From assembly GCA_002256705.1 (NCBI GenBank), contig NQJI01000036.1, positions 1-9,126 of the forward strand: DNA of 9,126 nucleotides, given 5' to 3'. Numbering within the stretch: the stretch's first letter is position 1; every line of letters begins with the position of its first letter. Shown here piece by piece: positions 1 through 7,483 of the stretch. A program made the translations under genes and the position numbers. The notes beneath the pieces are model-generated. The model had not been told where the DNA came from and did no database searches. It saw only the letters and a program-made list of their open reading frames with translations. Source of the stretch: Methylococcaceae bacterium NSM2-1 (lineage in GTDB: Bacteria > Pseudomonadota > Gammaproteobacteria > Methylococcales > Methylomonadaceae).

Positions 1-641
1 TGGACTTAATCGAGGAAGGTAATCTGGGTTTGATCCGCGCAGTTGAAAAATTTGATCCTGAAAGAGGTTTCAGATTTTCAACCTATGCAACATGGTGGAT
101 AAGACAGTCCATTGAACGGGCAATAATGGATCAAACACGAACCATTCGTTTGCCGATACATATTGTCAAAGAAATGAATACTTACCTTAAGGCTCAGCGC
201 CATTTGGCGCAAACACTCGGTCAAGAACCCAGCGCCCAGGATATAGCTGATTACATGGTTAAACCGCTAGACAAAGTTGAAAAAATGCTCAAACTCAATG
301 AACGGGTAACTTCAGTCGATGTGCCGGGAGCCAAGGATATTGATAAACCTTTGATTGAGGCCATTTCGGATGCCAAGCGTTTAGGACATGATGAACAAAT
401 ACAAGAAGATTGTATCAAACGAAGTATTACCAGCTGTGTGTTTGAGCTGCCAGAAAAACAGCGTGAAGTTATCTGCCGTCGCTATGGCATTTGCGGTTAT
501 GAAGAAGCAACTCTTGAGCAGGTAGCTCAAGAGTTGGAGGTAACCAGAGAGCGCGTTAGGCAGATTCAAATGGAAGGATTAAAAAAATTAAAAGAAATTC
601 TACAAAATCACGGTTTTTCTTTTGATTCCGTTTTTAATTAA
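1..641 (+). CDS. rpoS: RNA polymerase sigma factor RpoS (5' end outside window)
   Basis: This is the C-terminal 212 or so residues of the stationary-phase/general-stress sigma factor, which directs core RNA polymerase to stress promoters. The frame is already open at base 3 (Asp-Leu-Ile-Glu-Glu-Gly-Asn), so the start, region 1 and part of region 2 lie upstream of the window. What is visible matches the sigma-70 layout in order. Region 2.3/2.4 contains [17 protein letters not shown] and then RTIRLPIH. Region 3 follows. Region 4 runs from [15 protein letters not shown] into the helix-turn-helix around [20 protein letters not shown]. The linker LNERVTSVD and the C-terminal tail after KLKEILQ align with RpoS rather than RpoD or RpoH, as far as I can recall these families. 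The stop sits in a TTAATTAA palindrome shared with the stop of the convergent hydrolase gene. No rho-independent terminator is visible after it. Confidence 0.93.
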   Translation, partial: DLIEEGNLGLIRAVEKFDPERGFRFSTYATWWIRQSIERAIMDQTRTIRLPIHIVKEMNTYLKAQRHLAQTLGQEPSAQDIADYMVKPLDKVEKMLKLNERVTSVDVPGAKDIDKPLIEAISDAKRLGHDEQIQEDCIKRSITSCVFELPEKQREVICRRYGICGYEEATLEQVAQELEVTRERVRQIQMEGLKKLKEILQNHGFSFDSVFN

Positions 642-1500
642 CAACGGTCTTTTGCAATGGCCAATCCCTGTAATTAAAGACCTGGCCTTGTTCCCGAACT
701 GTTTTACAGTCATTGGGTGATATCTGTGCAACTACCCATTGTACTGCGTTGAATGTACCGGCCGACAAAATACCATTATCGGGAAAACCTCTATCTACTG
801 GTGTGTAAATAGCTGCCGCACCGACATTAACATCCACCGCTTCCGACCACGCGGCATCACCTACCAGCGATGCTTGAACAACATAGCACTGATTTTCCAA
901 GGCTCTTGCCTGACAGCCTATTTTAACACGATGATAACCAGCGAGAGTGTCGGTGCAACTGGGCACTAAAATCAACACACACCCTGCTTCAACCTGATTT
1001 CTTGCCAGCAGTGGAAATTCGCTGTCATAACAAACGTTAATAGCAATTTTCCCGTATTCGGTATCAAAACACTTTAATTCCTTACCGCCTTTAATTAGCC
1101 ATTGCTCGTTTTCAAAACGGGTCATCATGATCTTATCCTGGTAATCAAAATGGCCGTCTGGCATAAACAAATAAGCGCGGTTTCGATAGATTCCACAATC
1201 GATGCGGACCGGAAAGGTACCCGATTGAATAATGCACTGGTATTTTTGGGCCAGATTCTTGAACAGTCCGGTAAAATCATCATGCAATGACTGCATGGCC
1301 GCCAGCTGCTTGCTTAACGATGAATAAACCTCCTGGCCGAACAGTGATGCCAGTTCCATGCTGAAATATTCAGGAAACAGCAAAATTTTGGCATCTTGTG
1401 CTATAGCCTGGGCAACCCAGCGTTCAATTTTTTGTTGGTAAGCCTGCCAATTCTCAAGAAAACTGATGTCGTATTGGGCCGTCGCAATTTTAACGCTCAT
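634..1500 (-). CDS. carbon-nitrogen hydrolase (nitrilase superfamily), YhcX C-domain-like
   Basis: This is a 288-residue cytosolic amidase/nitrilase-superfamily enzyme expected to cleave a C-N bond of an amide or nitrile through a Glu-Lys-Cys triad. All three residues are visible: Glu44 in [11 protein letters not shown], Lys123 in YQDKIMM and Cys157 in [10 protein letters not shown]. The length is that of a complete single domain. The ATG lies inside the 3' end of the GNAT gene: the two genes share 11 bp (ATGAGCGTTAA), which suggests translational coupling. In Bacillus YhcX-type proteins a GNAT domain is fused upstream of exactly this kind of hydrolase. The pair here has the same order but as two proteins, so I infer they act in one pathway. 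The substrate cannot be read from sequence. At the 3' end it overlaps rpoS by 8 bp, tail to tail. Confidence 0.9.
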   Translation of the reverse strand: MSVKIATAQYDISFLENWQAYQQKIERWVAQAIAQDAKILLFPEYFSMELASLFGQEVYSSLSKQLAAMQSLHDDFTGLFKNLAQKYQCIIQSGTFPVRIDCGIYRNRAYLFMPDGHFDYQDKIMMTRFENEQWLIKGGKELKCFDTEYGKIAINVCYDSEFPLLARNQVEAGCVLILVPSCTDTLAGYHRVKIGCQARALENQCYVVQASLVGDAAWSEAVDVNVGAAAIYTPVDRGFPDNGILSAGTFNAVQWVVAQISPNDCKTVREQGQVFNYRDWPLQKTVVN

Positions 1501-2089
1501 GTTTAAGCCAGAAAGTCATGGGTTTTGGTGTTTCTTCAGTATCATCCAGATCTTTCCAGGTGTAGGTTGTTTTAAGTTCTGGATGTTTGAAATAGCCGCG
1601 TTTGTTCCAGAACTGATCCAGCGGAACATAATTGGCTGGACGACGCGGGTGATCCAGAGGCCGCTCTACACAACAGAAAGTAATAAACTTGAAACCGCCC
1701 AGTTCTGCAGCATGAGCTTCTCTTTGCTCAAAAAACTGCACACCCAAGCCCAAGCCGCGATAATCCTTGTTTAAAACAGATTCACTGCAATAAAAAACAT
1801 CATCAAGATTGTAGCCATGTTCAAGAAATGGCTTTTTAAGTTGATCCGTTTCATATTTCATGGGAATGGCAGTAGAGGCGCCGACCACTTTATCGCCATC
1901 AAACGCCAATACGATGACGCTCTCAGGACAATCAATATAAGTTTGCAGGTATTTTTTTTCATAGTCATAATCCCCATCGTACAAGTAGGGAAAGTCACGA
2001 AATACCTCAATTCTAAGGCGTGCGAGTTCAGGAATATATTGCTGAAGCGCTGCACCGCTCCATCGTTCAATGCGAATATTTTTAGACAT
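1490..2089 (-). CDS. GNAT-family N-acetyltransferase (YhcX N-domain-like)
   Basis: This is a 199-residue acyltransferase predicted to move an acetyl group from acetyl-CoA to an amine. The acetyl-CoA pyrophosphate loop of the R/Q-x-x-G-x-G/A type is seen as RGLGLG (residues 111-116) after FYCSESVLNKDYR. The N-terminal stretch with LRIEVFRDFPYLYDGD (about residues 25-40) is the kind found in acetyltransferases paired or fused with carbon-nitrogen hydrolases. The C-terminal part holds ERPLDHPRRPANY and YTWKDLDD, also typical of that subgroup from memory. The gene starts 9 bp after the VanZ-like gene stops and overlaps the hydrolase start by 11 bp, so all three are probably one operon. No strong Shine-Dalgarno sequence is seen before the ATG. 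The acceptor substrate is unknown. Confidence 0.88.
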   Translation of the reverse strand: MSKNIRIERWSGAALQQYIPELARLRIEVFRDFPYLYDGDYDYEKKYLQTYIDCPESVIVLAFDGDKVVGASTAIPMKYETDQLKKPFLEHGYNLDDVFYCSESVLNKDYRGLGLGVQFFEQREAHAAELGGFKFITFCCVERPLDHPRRPANYVPLDQFWNKRGYFKHPELKTTYTWKDLDDTEETPKPMTFWLKHER

Positions 2090-2098
2090 GGGGTTGTA

Positions 2099-2554
2099 TC
2101 AAAGCAGATGAAAACCAAGCATTTTAGTTGAACTGATAAAAAAGATACAAGGCAAAAGCACAATGCAAAAAAGTACCTTTTTAGAATCTAGCCTTATCAT
2201 TCTTACCTTTTCGTAGTTTATGCAGAAAAAAATGGCTAGGCCCGCACCGCTGGTATCGGCAAGCCAATCAGCGATATCTGACTCACGTCCCACGACAAAC
2301 GACTGGTGCCATTCATCAGATAATCCGTACAAACTGCAGAACGCAAAGCTGAGTAAAGACAGTATAATTGGCGAACTGAGCCAATGTTTAAAACTGCGCC
2401 ATGCCAACAGCCCCATAATTGAATAAGCGCCTGCGTGGTGGAGTTTATCCTGATGCTCAAACCACATAGGCGCTGGCAGGGATGGTTGATCTGAAAGCCA
2501 GTATATAAATAAGCAATAAAAGATCAATAACGTGAAATCTAAAATTTTAATCAT
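2099..2554 (-). CDS. VanZ-like family integral membrane protein
   Basis: This 151-residue inner-membrane protein carries the VanZ-like signature. DKLHHAGAYSIMG (residues 36-48) begins the first conserved helix. YGLSDEWHQSFVVGRESDIADWL (split here as YGLSDEWHQSF, 76-86, and VVGRESDIADWL, 87-98) is the hallmark acidic loop, followed by DTSGAGLAIFF. Hydrophobic segments lie at about 3-20, 42-55, 62-79, 100-113 and 127-141; the last is a C-terminal addition after a basic stretch (KVRMIRLDSKK). VanZ was named for low-level teicoplanin resistance, but most chromosomal relatives have no tested role, so no resistance claim is made. It is the first gene of the minus-strand run. Its start codon lies only 20 bp from the divergent DUF455 start, so its promoter must overlap that coding region. 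Confidence 0.85.
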   Translation of the reverse strand: MIKILDFTLLIFYCLFIYWLSDQPSLPAPMWFEHQDKLHHAGAYSIMGLLAWRSFKHWLSSPIILSLLSFAFCSLYGLSDEWHQSFVVGRESDIADWLADTSGAGLAIFFCINYEKVRMIRLDSKKVLFCIVLLPCIFFISSTKMLGFHLL

Positions 2555-2561
2555 GTATACG

Positions 2562-2572
2562 CAGATTATCTG
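2562..2572. promoter_or_regulatory. short palindrome in the divergent VanZ/DUF455 gap
   Basis: CAGAT-T-ATCTG forms a perfect 5-bp-arm palindrome around one central base inside the only 20 bp separating two divergent start codons. It could be an operator covering both start regions, or chance. No regulator family is recognised from it. Confidence 0.2.
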
Positions 2573-2574
2573 TA

Positions 2575-3378
2575 ATGAAAAATTTATTTGAATTTGCCGA
2601 AGCGAGTTTGCATAGCGCCACTATCGACGAGAAATTGGCATTGACCCATCAGGCTAGGCACTCATTGGAAAACGGTGAATTAAGCCTTATATCGGATCAA
2701 CCGGTATTGCCAATTGCTCAGGTAAGGTTTCCTGATAAGCCGATATTATTGCCTCCGCGCGATATGCCCAAACGAAAACTCGGCACTGCTGATGGGGTTG
2801 CCGCCTTCTTTCATGCCATTGCTCACGTTGAATTCGTGGCAATTTATCTGGCTTGGGATATGCTCTATCGCTTTCGCGGTATGCCCGATCTATTTTATCA
2901 GGATTGGCTACGGGTTGCTGATGAAGAAGCACAGCACTTTGAATTAATCCGCACACATTTACTGGCAATGCATGTGAATTATGGCGATTTACCCGCACAT
3001 GGCGGCTTGTGGGATCATGCCAAGGATACCGCTGATGATTTATTGGCGAGATTGGCTATGGTGCCGCGCTGTATGGAAGCGCGTGGACTGGATGTAACTC
3101 CTGCTATCATTGCCAAATTCAGGCAGATGAGTGATCACTCAAGTGTAGCGCTATTAAACCGCATTCTAACCGATGAAGTTGGTCATGTGGAACGCGGGTC
3201 ATACTGGTTTAAATTTGTCTGTGGGCAACAAGGATTTGAACCTGAAGCTAAATATCGCCAATTGATCAAGCAATATTACCAGGGCGGTATGCCAAAAGGC
3301 CCTTTTAATAGAGAAATGCGTATAATTGCAGGTTTCTCGAATGCTGAACTGGACTGGCTGGAAAATACAACCCTATGA
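2575..3378 (+). CDS. DUF455 family ferritin-like di-iron protein
   Basis: This 267-residue protein belongs to the DUF455 group of the ferritin-like superfamily. The putative di-iron ligands of the four-helix bundle are all visible: Glu86 in AHVEFVAI, Glu118 and His121 in DEEAQHFEL, Glu168 in CMEARGLD, and Glu201 and His204 in DEVGHVERG. The N-terminal FEFAEASL and the MPKRKLGT stretch (64-71) before the bundle also fit the family. The length is normal. No biochemical function is established for DUF455 that I can name. The fold suggests oxygen-dependent oxidation, hydroxylation or iron handling. The stop codon overlaps the nnrS start as ATGA, so the two are translated together and may share a role in oxygen or NO chemistry (inference). 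No good Shine-Dalgarno sequence precedes the ATG, but the N-terminus matches the expected family start. Confidence 0.87.
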   Translation: MKNLFEFAEASLHSATIDEKLALTHQARHSLENGELSLISDQPVLPIAQVRFPDKPILLPPRDMPKRKLGTADGVAAFFHAIAHVEFVAIYLAWDMLYRFRGMPDLFYQDWLRVADEEAQHFELIRTHLLAMHVNYGDLPAHGGLWDHAKDTADDLLARLAMVPRCMEARGLDVTPAIIAKFRQMSDHSSVALLNRILTDEVGHVERGSYWFKFVCGQQGFEPEAKYRQLIKQYYQGGMPKGPFNREMRIIAGFSNAELDWLENTTL

Positions 3379-4550
3379 ATACACAAAAAATTTTTGATAC
3401 CCCTCTTTTTGGCCTGGGCTTTAGAGTTTTCTTTGCCTTGGCCGGATTATCGGCGCTCATTTTAATCGTGCTTTGGAATGCTATTTTTAAAGGTACATTA
3501 ACCGTAGATAATTATTTTGCCAATAATTATTGGCATGCCCATGAAATGCTACTGGGTTATTCTGTTGCGGTTATTGCCGGTTTTTTATTAACGGCAGTTA
3601 AAAACTGGACAGGCAAACCCACCCTGACCGGTGATAAATTAGCAGGACTGGCTTTGTTATGGCTTTATGGACGCATTCTGCCTTTTTATGCGGGTTTATT
3701 ACCGGATGCCTTGATTGCAGTCATTGATTTCGCTTTCCTGCCCATTCTGGCTTATCAAATCAGCAAACCGATTATGCAGGCCAGGCATTTCAGAAGTCTG
3801 GTTTTTATCGGTCTGTTGCTGCTTTTAACGCTAGGCAATGGCTTGATACATGGTGAAATTTTGGGGTTCTGCCAAAACACGGCATGGATCGGCATCCAAC
3901 TCGTGGTCGCAACTATTATTACATTGATTTTGGTCATTGCCGGACGGGTGTTTCCCTTTTTCACGGAACGGGGGTTGTCCGGAACACTGCTTATTAGAAA
4001 TCCGCTATTGGATTTGTTATCAATTGCTTCAGCTGTTGCTGTCTTTGCTTTGCAACTGTGGGCTGTTTCGGGGACTTTTTTAGCGCTAACAGCGGTTTTC
4101 GCCGTGATAGTCAATAGCGCCCGCCTATCCGGCTGGTATGTGCAACGCATTTGGTATGTGCCTTTGTTATGGATACTTTATGCGGGTTATGGCTGGATTA
4201 TTCTTGGATTTATATTAACGGCCTTGTCTGCATACGCATGGGTATTACCCTCTCTAGCTTTACATGCGTTTACTCTTGGCGGCATAGGTGTGTTAACTTT
4301 GGGAATGATGGCGCGGGTATCATTAGGCCATACTGGCCGGGCACTCAGAGTGTCAAATGCAGTGGCAATTGCGTTTGTATTGATTAATGTAGCCGCCTTG
4401 CTCAGAGTTTTATTACCGATAGCTTTTCCCAACTGGTACAACATTTTAATTTATGGATCAACTCTGTCCTGGCTCGCCGCATTTTCTTTGTTTATGTTTA
4501 TCTATTCGCCCATTTTAACCAGTCCACGTATTGATGGGCAGGCTGGCTAA
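3375..4550 (+). CDS. nnrS: NnrS family haem/copper-type membrane protein, nitric oxide stress
   Basis: This 391-residue, very hydrophobic inner-membrane protein probably has about twelve helices, the normal size for NnrS. Family marks seen are NYWHAHEMLLGY (51-62) with His54 and His56, then AGFLLTAVKNWTG (68-80), GRVFPFFTERGLSG (190-203), and LHAFTLGGIGVLTLGMM followed by ARVSLGHTGR (296-321) with His297 and His319. These conserved histidines are candidate metal or haem ligands. In other proteobacteria NnrS is induced by NO and protects metabolism, including iron pools, during nitrosative stress; its exact chemistry is unsettled. It is coupled to the upstream DUF455 gene by an ATGA overlap. 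A small membrane-protein gene begins inside its 3' end. No NsrR, NnrR or FNR site was recognised upstream of the run. Confidence 0.92.
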   Translation: MNTQKIFDTPLFGLGFRVFFALAGLSALILIVLWNAIFKGTLTVDNYFANNYWHAHEMLLGYSVAVIAGFLLTAVKNWTGKPTLTGDKLAGLALLWLYGRILPFYAGLLPDALIAVIDFAFLPILAYQISKPIMQARHFRSLVFIGLLLLLTLGNGLIHGEILGFCQNTAWIGIQLVVATIITLILVIAGRVFPFFTERGLSGTLLIRNPLLDLLSIASAVAVFALQLWAVSGTFLALTAVFAVIVNSARLSGWYVQRIWYVPLLWILYAGYGWIILGFILTALSAYAWVLPSLALHAFTLGGIGVLTLGMMARVSLGHTGRALRVSNAVAIAFVLINVAALLRVLLPIAFPNWYNILIYGSTLSWLAAFSLFMFIYSPILTSPRIDGQAG

Positions 4551-4758
4551 TGCTCACAGCAGGCTTGATGGCATTGTTGACTTGATTACCGGTTCCTTGA
4601 TCTTATTTTCCAGTATTGGACTTTTTGCTTTAACTCTAAATGCCCGCTATACCCATGCCGCAGGTCGAGTAAGAGATATCTATGATGACCTGCAAAAAGT
4701 CATGGGGCAACCAAGCTGGCAAAAGAACTCAAGCGATGGTGTGTCGATGCCTACTTAA
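4534..4758 (+). CDS. small one-helix membrane protein, unrecognised
   Basis: This is a predicted protein of 74 residues from the ATG at 4534 (75 from a TTG at 4531). One hydrophobic helix, LITGSLILFSSIGLFALTL (about residues 17-35), is followed by a charged, arginine-rich stretch NARYTHAAGRVRDIYDDLQK. It overlaps the end of nnrS by 17 bp in another frame, which suggests coupling to the DUF455-nnrS run. The helix followed by a RVRDIYDDL-like segment is faintly like the first helix of DUF2721 proteins, but those are about twice as long with further helices that are absent here. It could be a complete small protein or a truncated one. No strong ribosome binding site is seen for any candidate start. 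Confidence 0.55.
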   Translation: MGRLANAHSRLDGIVDLITGSLILFSSIGLFALTLNARYTHAAGRVRDIYDDLQKVMGQPSWQKNSSDGVSMPT

Positions 4759-4824
4759 ATGTGATGATTAAATCCTAATCCTATCCTACTTTACATTATT
4801 AACTTTCACATTTTTATCAAAAAA

Positions 4825-6222
4825 ATGAGCACTCTTATGCCGGAAACTATAAAAAGCCCCTCTCCACAAATTTCCGAAATGGTTTTAAAAGCACGCGAAG
4901 CTCAGCGGATTTTTGAAACTTTTCCGCAGAGTGATATTGATAGTATCGTGCGTGAAATCGGCAAATACGTCTACGACAACGCTGAGCTACTCGCCCAAAT
5001 GGCGATTGAAGACACAGGCATTGGCAATCTCCAGGACAAAATAACAAAAAGCAGAAGCAAATCAGCCATCATCTGGAACAACCTTAAAGGCAAAAAAAGC
5101 CGGGGAATCATCGGTGAAAATAGTGAGAAAGGCCTTATCTATATAGCCAAGCCTATGGGTGTAGTGGGCTCCGTTACCCCAGTCACCAACCCTATTGTCA
5201 CACCCATGTGCAATGCCATGTTTGCTCTCAAGTGCGGCAACGCCGTTATCATCGCACCGCATCCCAAAGGCCAACGCTGTGCCGAAGATATGAGCGAGGC
5301 ATTTATGAACATTGTGCTTAAATATAATGGCCCTGAAAACCTGGTGCAGGTAGTCAAGAATGGCTCTGTCGAAACCACCAAAGAGCTTATGCAAGCGGTT
5401 GATGTCATCGTTGCCACGGGTGGCGGGGCTATGGTGAAGTCGGCCTATTCCAGCGGTAAACCAGCCTTTGGAGTGGGTCCCGGCAATGTCCCTGTGATTA
5501 TTGACCGGGACATTGATCTTGATGAAGCCGCAGCCAAAATTGTGACTGGCGCGTCATTTGACAACAGTCTCATTTGTTCCCATGAGCAGTGCGTTTTGGT
5601 GCCCGAAGAGCAATACAACGATGCGGTAGAAGCATTTATCAATACCGGCAAGGTCTGGTACAGTGCCGACAAGGATATAATCGAAGCTTTTCGCAAGGCG
5701 GTATTCCATGATGGCAAAATGAATCCAGAGGTCATAGGCCTCCCGGCATGGAAGGTTGCCGCAGTTGCCGGCATTAGCATTCCTGAAACGATGCGACTTA
5801 TTCTTCTCAAAGCCAAAGGGGCTGGCACTGCTGACATACTCTGCAAAGAGAAACTCTTCCCCGTCATTTGCATTCTGCCATACAGTTCTTTCGAACAAGC
5901 TTTACAAATGGCACAGGCCAATTTGGAAGTAGAAGGCAAAGGCCATACTGCAGCCATTCATTCCAATAATGAAGACCACATTCGGGTCGCTGGATTGAGT
6001 CTCACTGTCAGCCGTCTGGTCGTCAACCAACCGTCCGCTACCAGTGCCGGCGGTTCTTTCCTCAATGGCTTTTCACCAACCACCACCCTCGGCTGTGGTT
6101 CCTGGGGTGGAAACAGTATTTCAGAAAACCTCAATTACACGCACCTCATGAATGTCTCTCAAATCGGTAAAGTGATTGAAAACAAATGTATGCCTATAAA
6201 TCCGGCTGAAATATGGGAATAA
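4825..6222 (+). CDS. sucD: CoA-acylating succinate-semialdehyde dehydrogenase (SucD type)
   Basis: This 465-residue aldehyde dehydrogenase of the CoA-acylating class should interconvert succinyl-CoA and succinate semialdehyde with NAD(P)H. Seen directly: PVTNPIVTPMCNAM (119-132), APHPKGQ (144-150), the ATGGG nucleotide loop (197-201), GVGPGN (216-221), and the catalytic Cys251 in NSLICSHEQCV. Near the C-terminus come VNQPSATSAGGSFLNGF and TTTLGCGSWGGNSISENL. From memory the protein follows Clostridium kluyveri SucD closely along its whole length, down to a C-terminal EIW motif. The related sulfoacetaldehyde dehydrogenase SauS and EutE-type enzymes share most motifs, so substrate assignment leans on the 4-hydroxybutyrate dehydrogenase gene that starts 13 bp downstream. 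The 66-bp gap upstream is AT-rich with no clear Shine-Dalgarno sequence. An in-frame ATG at 4837 is an alternative start. Confidence 0.82.
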   Translation: MSTLMPETIKSPSPQISEMVLKAREAQRIFETFPQSDIDSIVREIGKYVYDNAELLAQMAIEDTGIGNLQDKITKSRSKSAIIWNNLKGKKSRGIIGENSEKGLIYIAKPMGVVGSVTPVTNPIVTPMCNAMFALKCGNAVIIAPHPKGQRCAEDMSEAFMNIVLKYNGPENLVQVVKNGSVETTKELMQAVDVIVATGGGAMVKSAYSSGKPAFGVGPGNVPVIIDRDIDLDEAAAKIVTGASFDNSLICSHEQCVLVPEEQYNDAVEAFINTGKVWYSADKDIIEAFRKAVFHDGKMNPEVIGLPAWKVAAVAGISIPETMRLILLKAKGAGTADILCKEKLFPVICILPYSSFEQALQMAQANLEVEGKGHTAAIHSNNEDHIRVAGLSLTVSRLVVNQPSATSAGGSFLNGFSPTTTLGCGSWGGNSISENLNYTHLMNVSQIGKVIENKCMPINPAEIWE

Positions 6223-6235
6223 ACGAAGCTCAGAC

Positions 6236-7360
6236 ATGAAACAATTTCAAATCAAACCCGTCATTCAATGCTTCTCCTCTTTTTCGGAATTCGCCGAGCT
6301 GATGGACTTTGCCCCAGGAGATTGTATCTTTACGGTGCGCCACCTGCATGAAAAATGGTTCAAACCTATAAAGGTACGAAGTTCCATTCTTTTATTTGAA
6401 GACTACGGAACCGGTGAACCTACCGATGAAATGATTGACCGTATTCTGGTTGATTTCCGCAAGCTCAATTGCATGCGGGTGATTGCCGTAGGCGGCGGTT
6501 CCGTTCTCGACATAGCCAAGCTCTTGGCACTTAAGCCAACCATGAGCTCTGCCTTACAGTTGTTTGAAGGAAAGGCGCAGCCTATCAAAGAGAAAGAACT
6601 GATTTTAGTTCCCACTACGTGTGGCACAGGCAGCGAGATGACGTGCATCTCGATTGCCGGCATTCCGTCCAAGGGTACAAAAAAAGGTCTTTCAGCTGAA
6701 CCTTTGTTCGCAGATAAGGCGGCACTGATTCCAGAACTGCTTTACTGTCTGCCCAAGCAGGTCATGGTCACGAGCTCGCTCGATGCAATGGCCCATGCGA
6801 TGGAGTCTTTCGTAGCGCCGCGGGCTAATGCATATTCTGAACTATTTAGCATTGAATCCATTCGTCTATTGCTAAAGTCTTATAAAACCTTGTTGTCAAA
6901 TGACAATGATAGCGTAGTCCAGGACGTCGCCGAAGATCTTATGAAGGCTAGCAACTATGCTGGAATTGCTTTTGGAAATGTTGGCGTAGGTGCTGTGCAT
7001 GCTCTTGCTTATCCCCTGGGCGAAAAGTATCACGTATTTCATGGGGAAGCTTGCGCCAGGTTCTTCAGTACTGTTTTTCAAGTCTATCGTAGCAAAAAAC
7101 CCGATGGAAAAACTCAATTCTTAACGCTTCTTCTCGCGCAAGTATTGGTTTGTCCCGAGGGTCAAGACCCTTGGGAAGCAATGGACGGGCTACTAAATCA
7201 GCTGCTTCCTTCGAAGTCATTGCGTGAATATGGCATGACCGAAGCTGATATTGAGTCGTTCGCTGACAGCGTGGTTCGCGAACAACAACGGCTGTTAGTG
7301 AACAATTACGTTGAGTTAAATCGCGATGAAATTCGCGATATTTTCAAAAGACTGTGGTGA
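6236..7360 (+). CDS. 4hbD: NAD-dependent 4-hydroxybutyrate dehydrogenase (iron-type alcohol dehydrogenase)
   Basis: This is a 374-residue group III (iron-containing) alcohol dehydrogenase. The dinucleotide loop is AVGGGSVLDIAK (84-95), followed by VPTTCGTGSEMT (125-136). The four expected metal ligands are Asp183 and His187 in SSLDAMAHAMESF, His255 in GAVHALAYPLG, and His269 in YHVFHGEACA. Several segments match Clostridium kluyveri 4-hydroxybutyrate dehydrogenase as I recall it: YGTGEPTDEMID (57-68), LFEGK, SNYAGIAFGNVGVGAVHALAYP, split here as SNYAGIAFGN and VGVGAVHALAYP, and QQRLLVNNY near the C-terminus. Length also agrees (371 in that species). It reduces succinate semialdehyde to 4-hydroxybutyrate, or the reverse. 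It begins 13 bp after sucD and is almost surely cotranscribed. No 4-hydroxybutyrate CoA-transferase or 4-hydroxybutyryl-CoA dehydratase gene is in the window. Confidence 0.85.
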   Translation: MKQFQIKPVIQCFSSFSEFAELMDFAPGDCIFTVRHLHEKWFKPIKVRSSILLFEDYGTGEPTDEMIDRILVDFRKLNCMRVIAVGGGSVLDIAKLLALKPTMSSALQLFEGKAQPIKEKELILVPTTCGTGSEMTCISIAGIPSKGTKKGLSAEPLFADKAALIPELLYCLPKQVMVTSSLDAMAHAMESFVAPRANAYSELFSIESIRLLLKSYKTLLSNDNDSVVQDVAEDLMKASNYAGIAFGNVGVGAVHALAYPLGEKYHVFHGEACARFFSTVFQVYRSKKPDGKTQFLTLLLAQVLVCPEGQDPWEAMDGLLNQLLPSKSLREYGMTEADIESFADSVVREQQRLLVNNYVELNRDEIRDIFKRLW

Positions 7361-7483
7361 TGAACAGCTATAAAGAAAGAAATAGTCTCTCAAAATACCG
7401 CCAGAGCCTTTGAAAAACAAATAAACAAGAAGACATATTTAGCCATTTAGTTTTATGGGTTCAATGACCAAAAAGGATTAACA
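7361..7483. other. non-coding gap after 4hbD with a weak promoter-like pair
   Basis: No gene, hairpin or T-tract terminator is obvious in these 123 bp. TTGAAA at 7410-7415 and CATATT at 7434-7439, 18 bp apart, form a weak sigma-70-like promoter that could serve the broken gene starting at 7484. This is a pattern match only. Confidence 0.25.

Noticed and set aside
2099..2554. Naming the VanZ-like protein a glycopeptide resistance determinant
   Set aside because: Only the domain is supported; no van cluster or other resistance gene is nearby, and most chromosomal VanZ-like proteins are not known to confer resistance.
3755..4150. 131-codon minus-strand open frame inside nnrS
   Set aside because: It is antisense to conserved membrane helices and has a basic, motif-free product.
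5445..5957. 170-codon open frame on the minus strand inside sucD
   Set aside because: It lies wholly within a well-supported gene, opposite strand, with low-complexity Ser/Ala/Leu-rich product and no recognisable motif; an antisense shadow.
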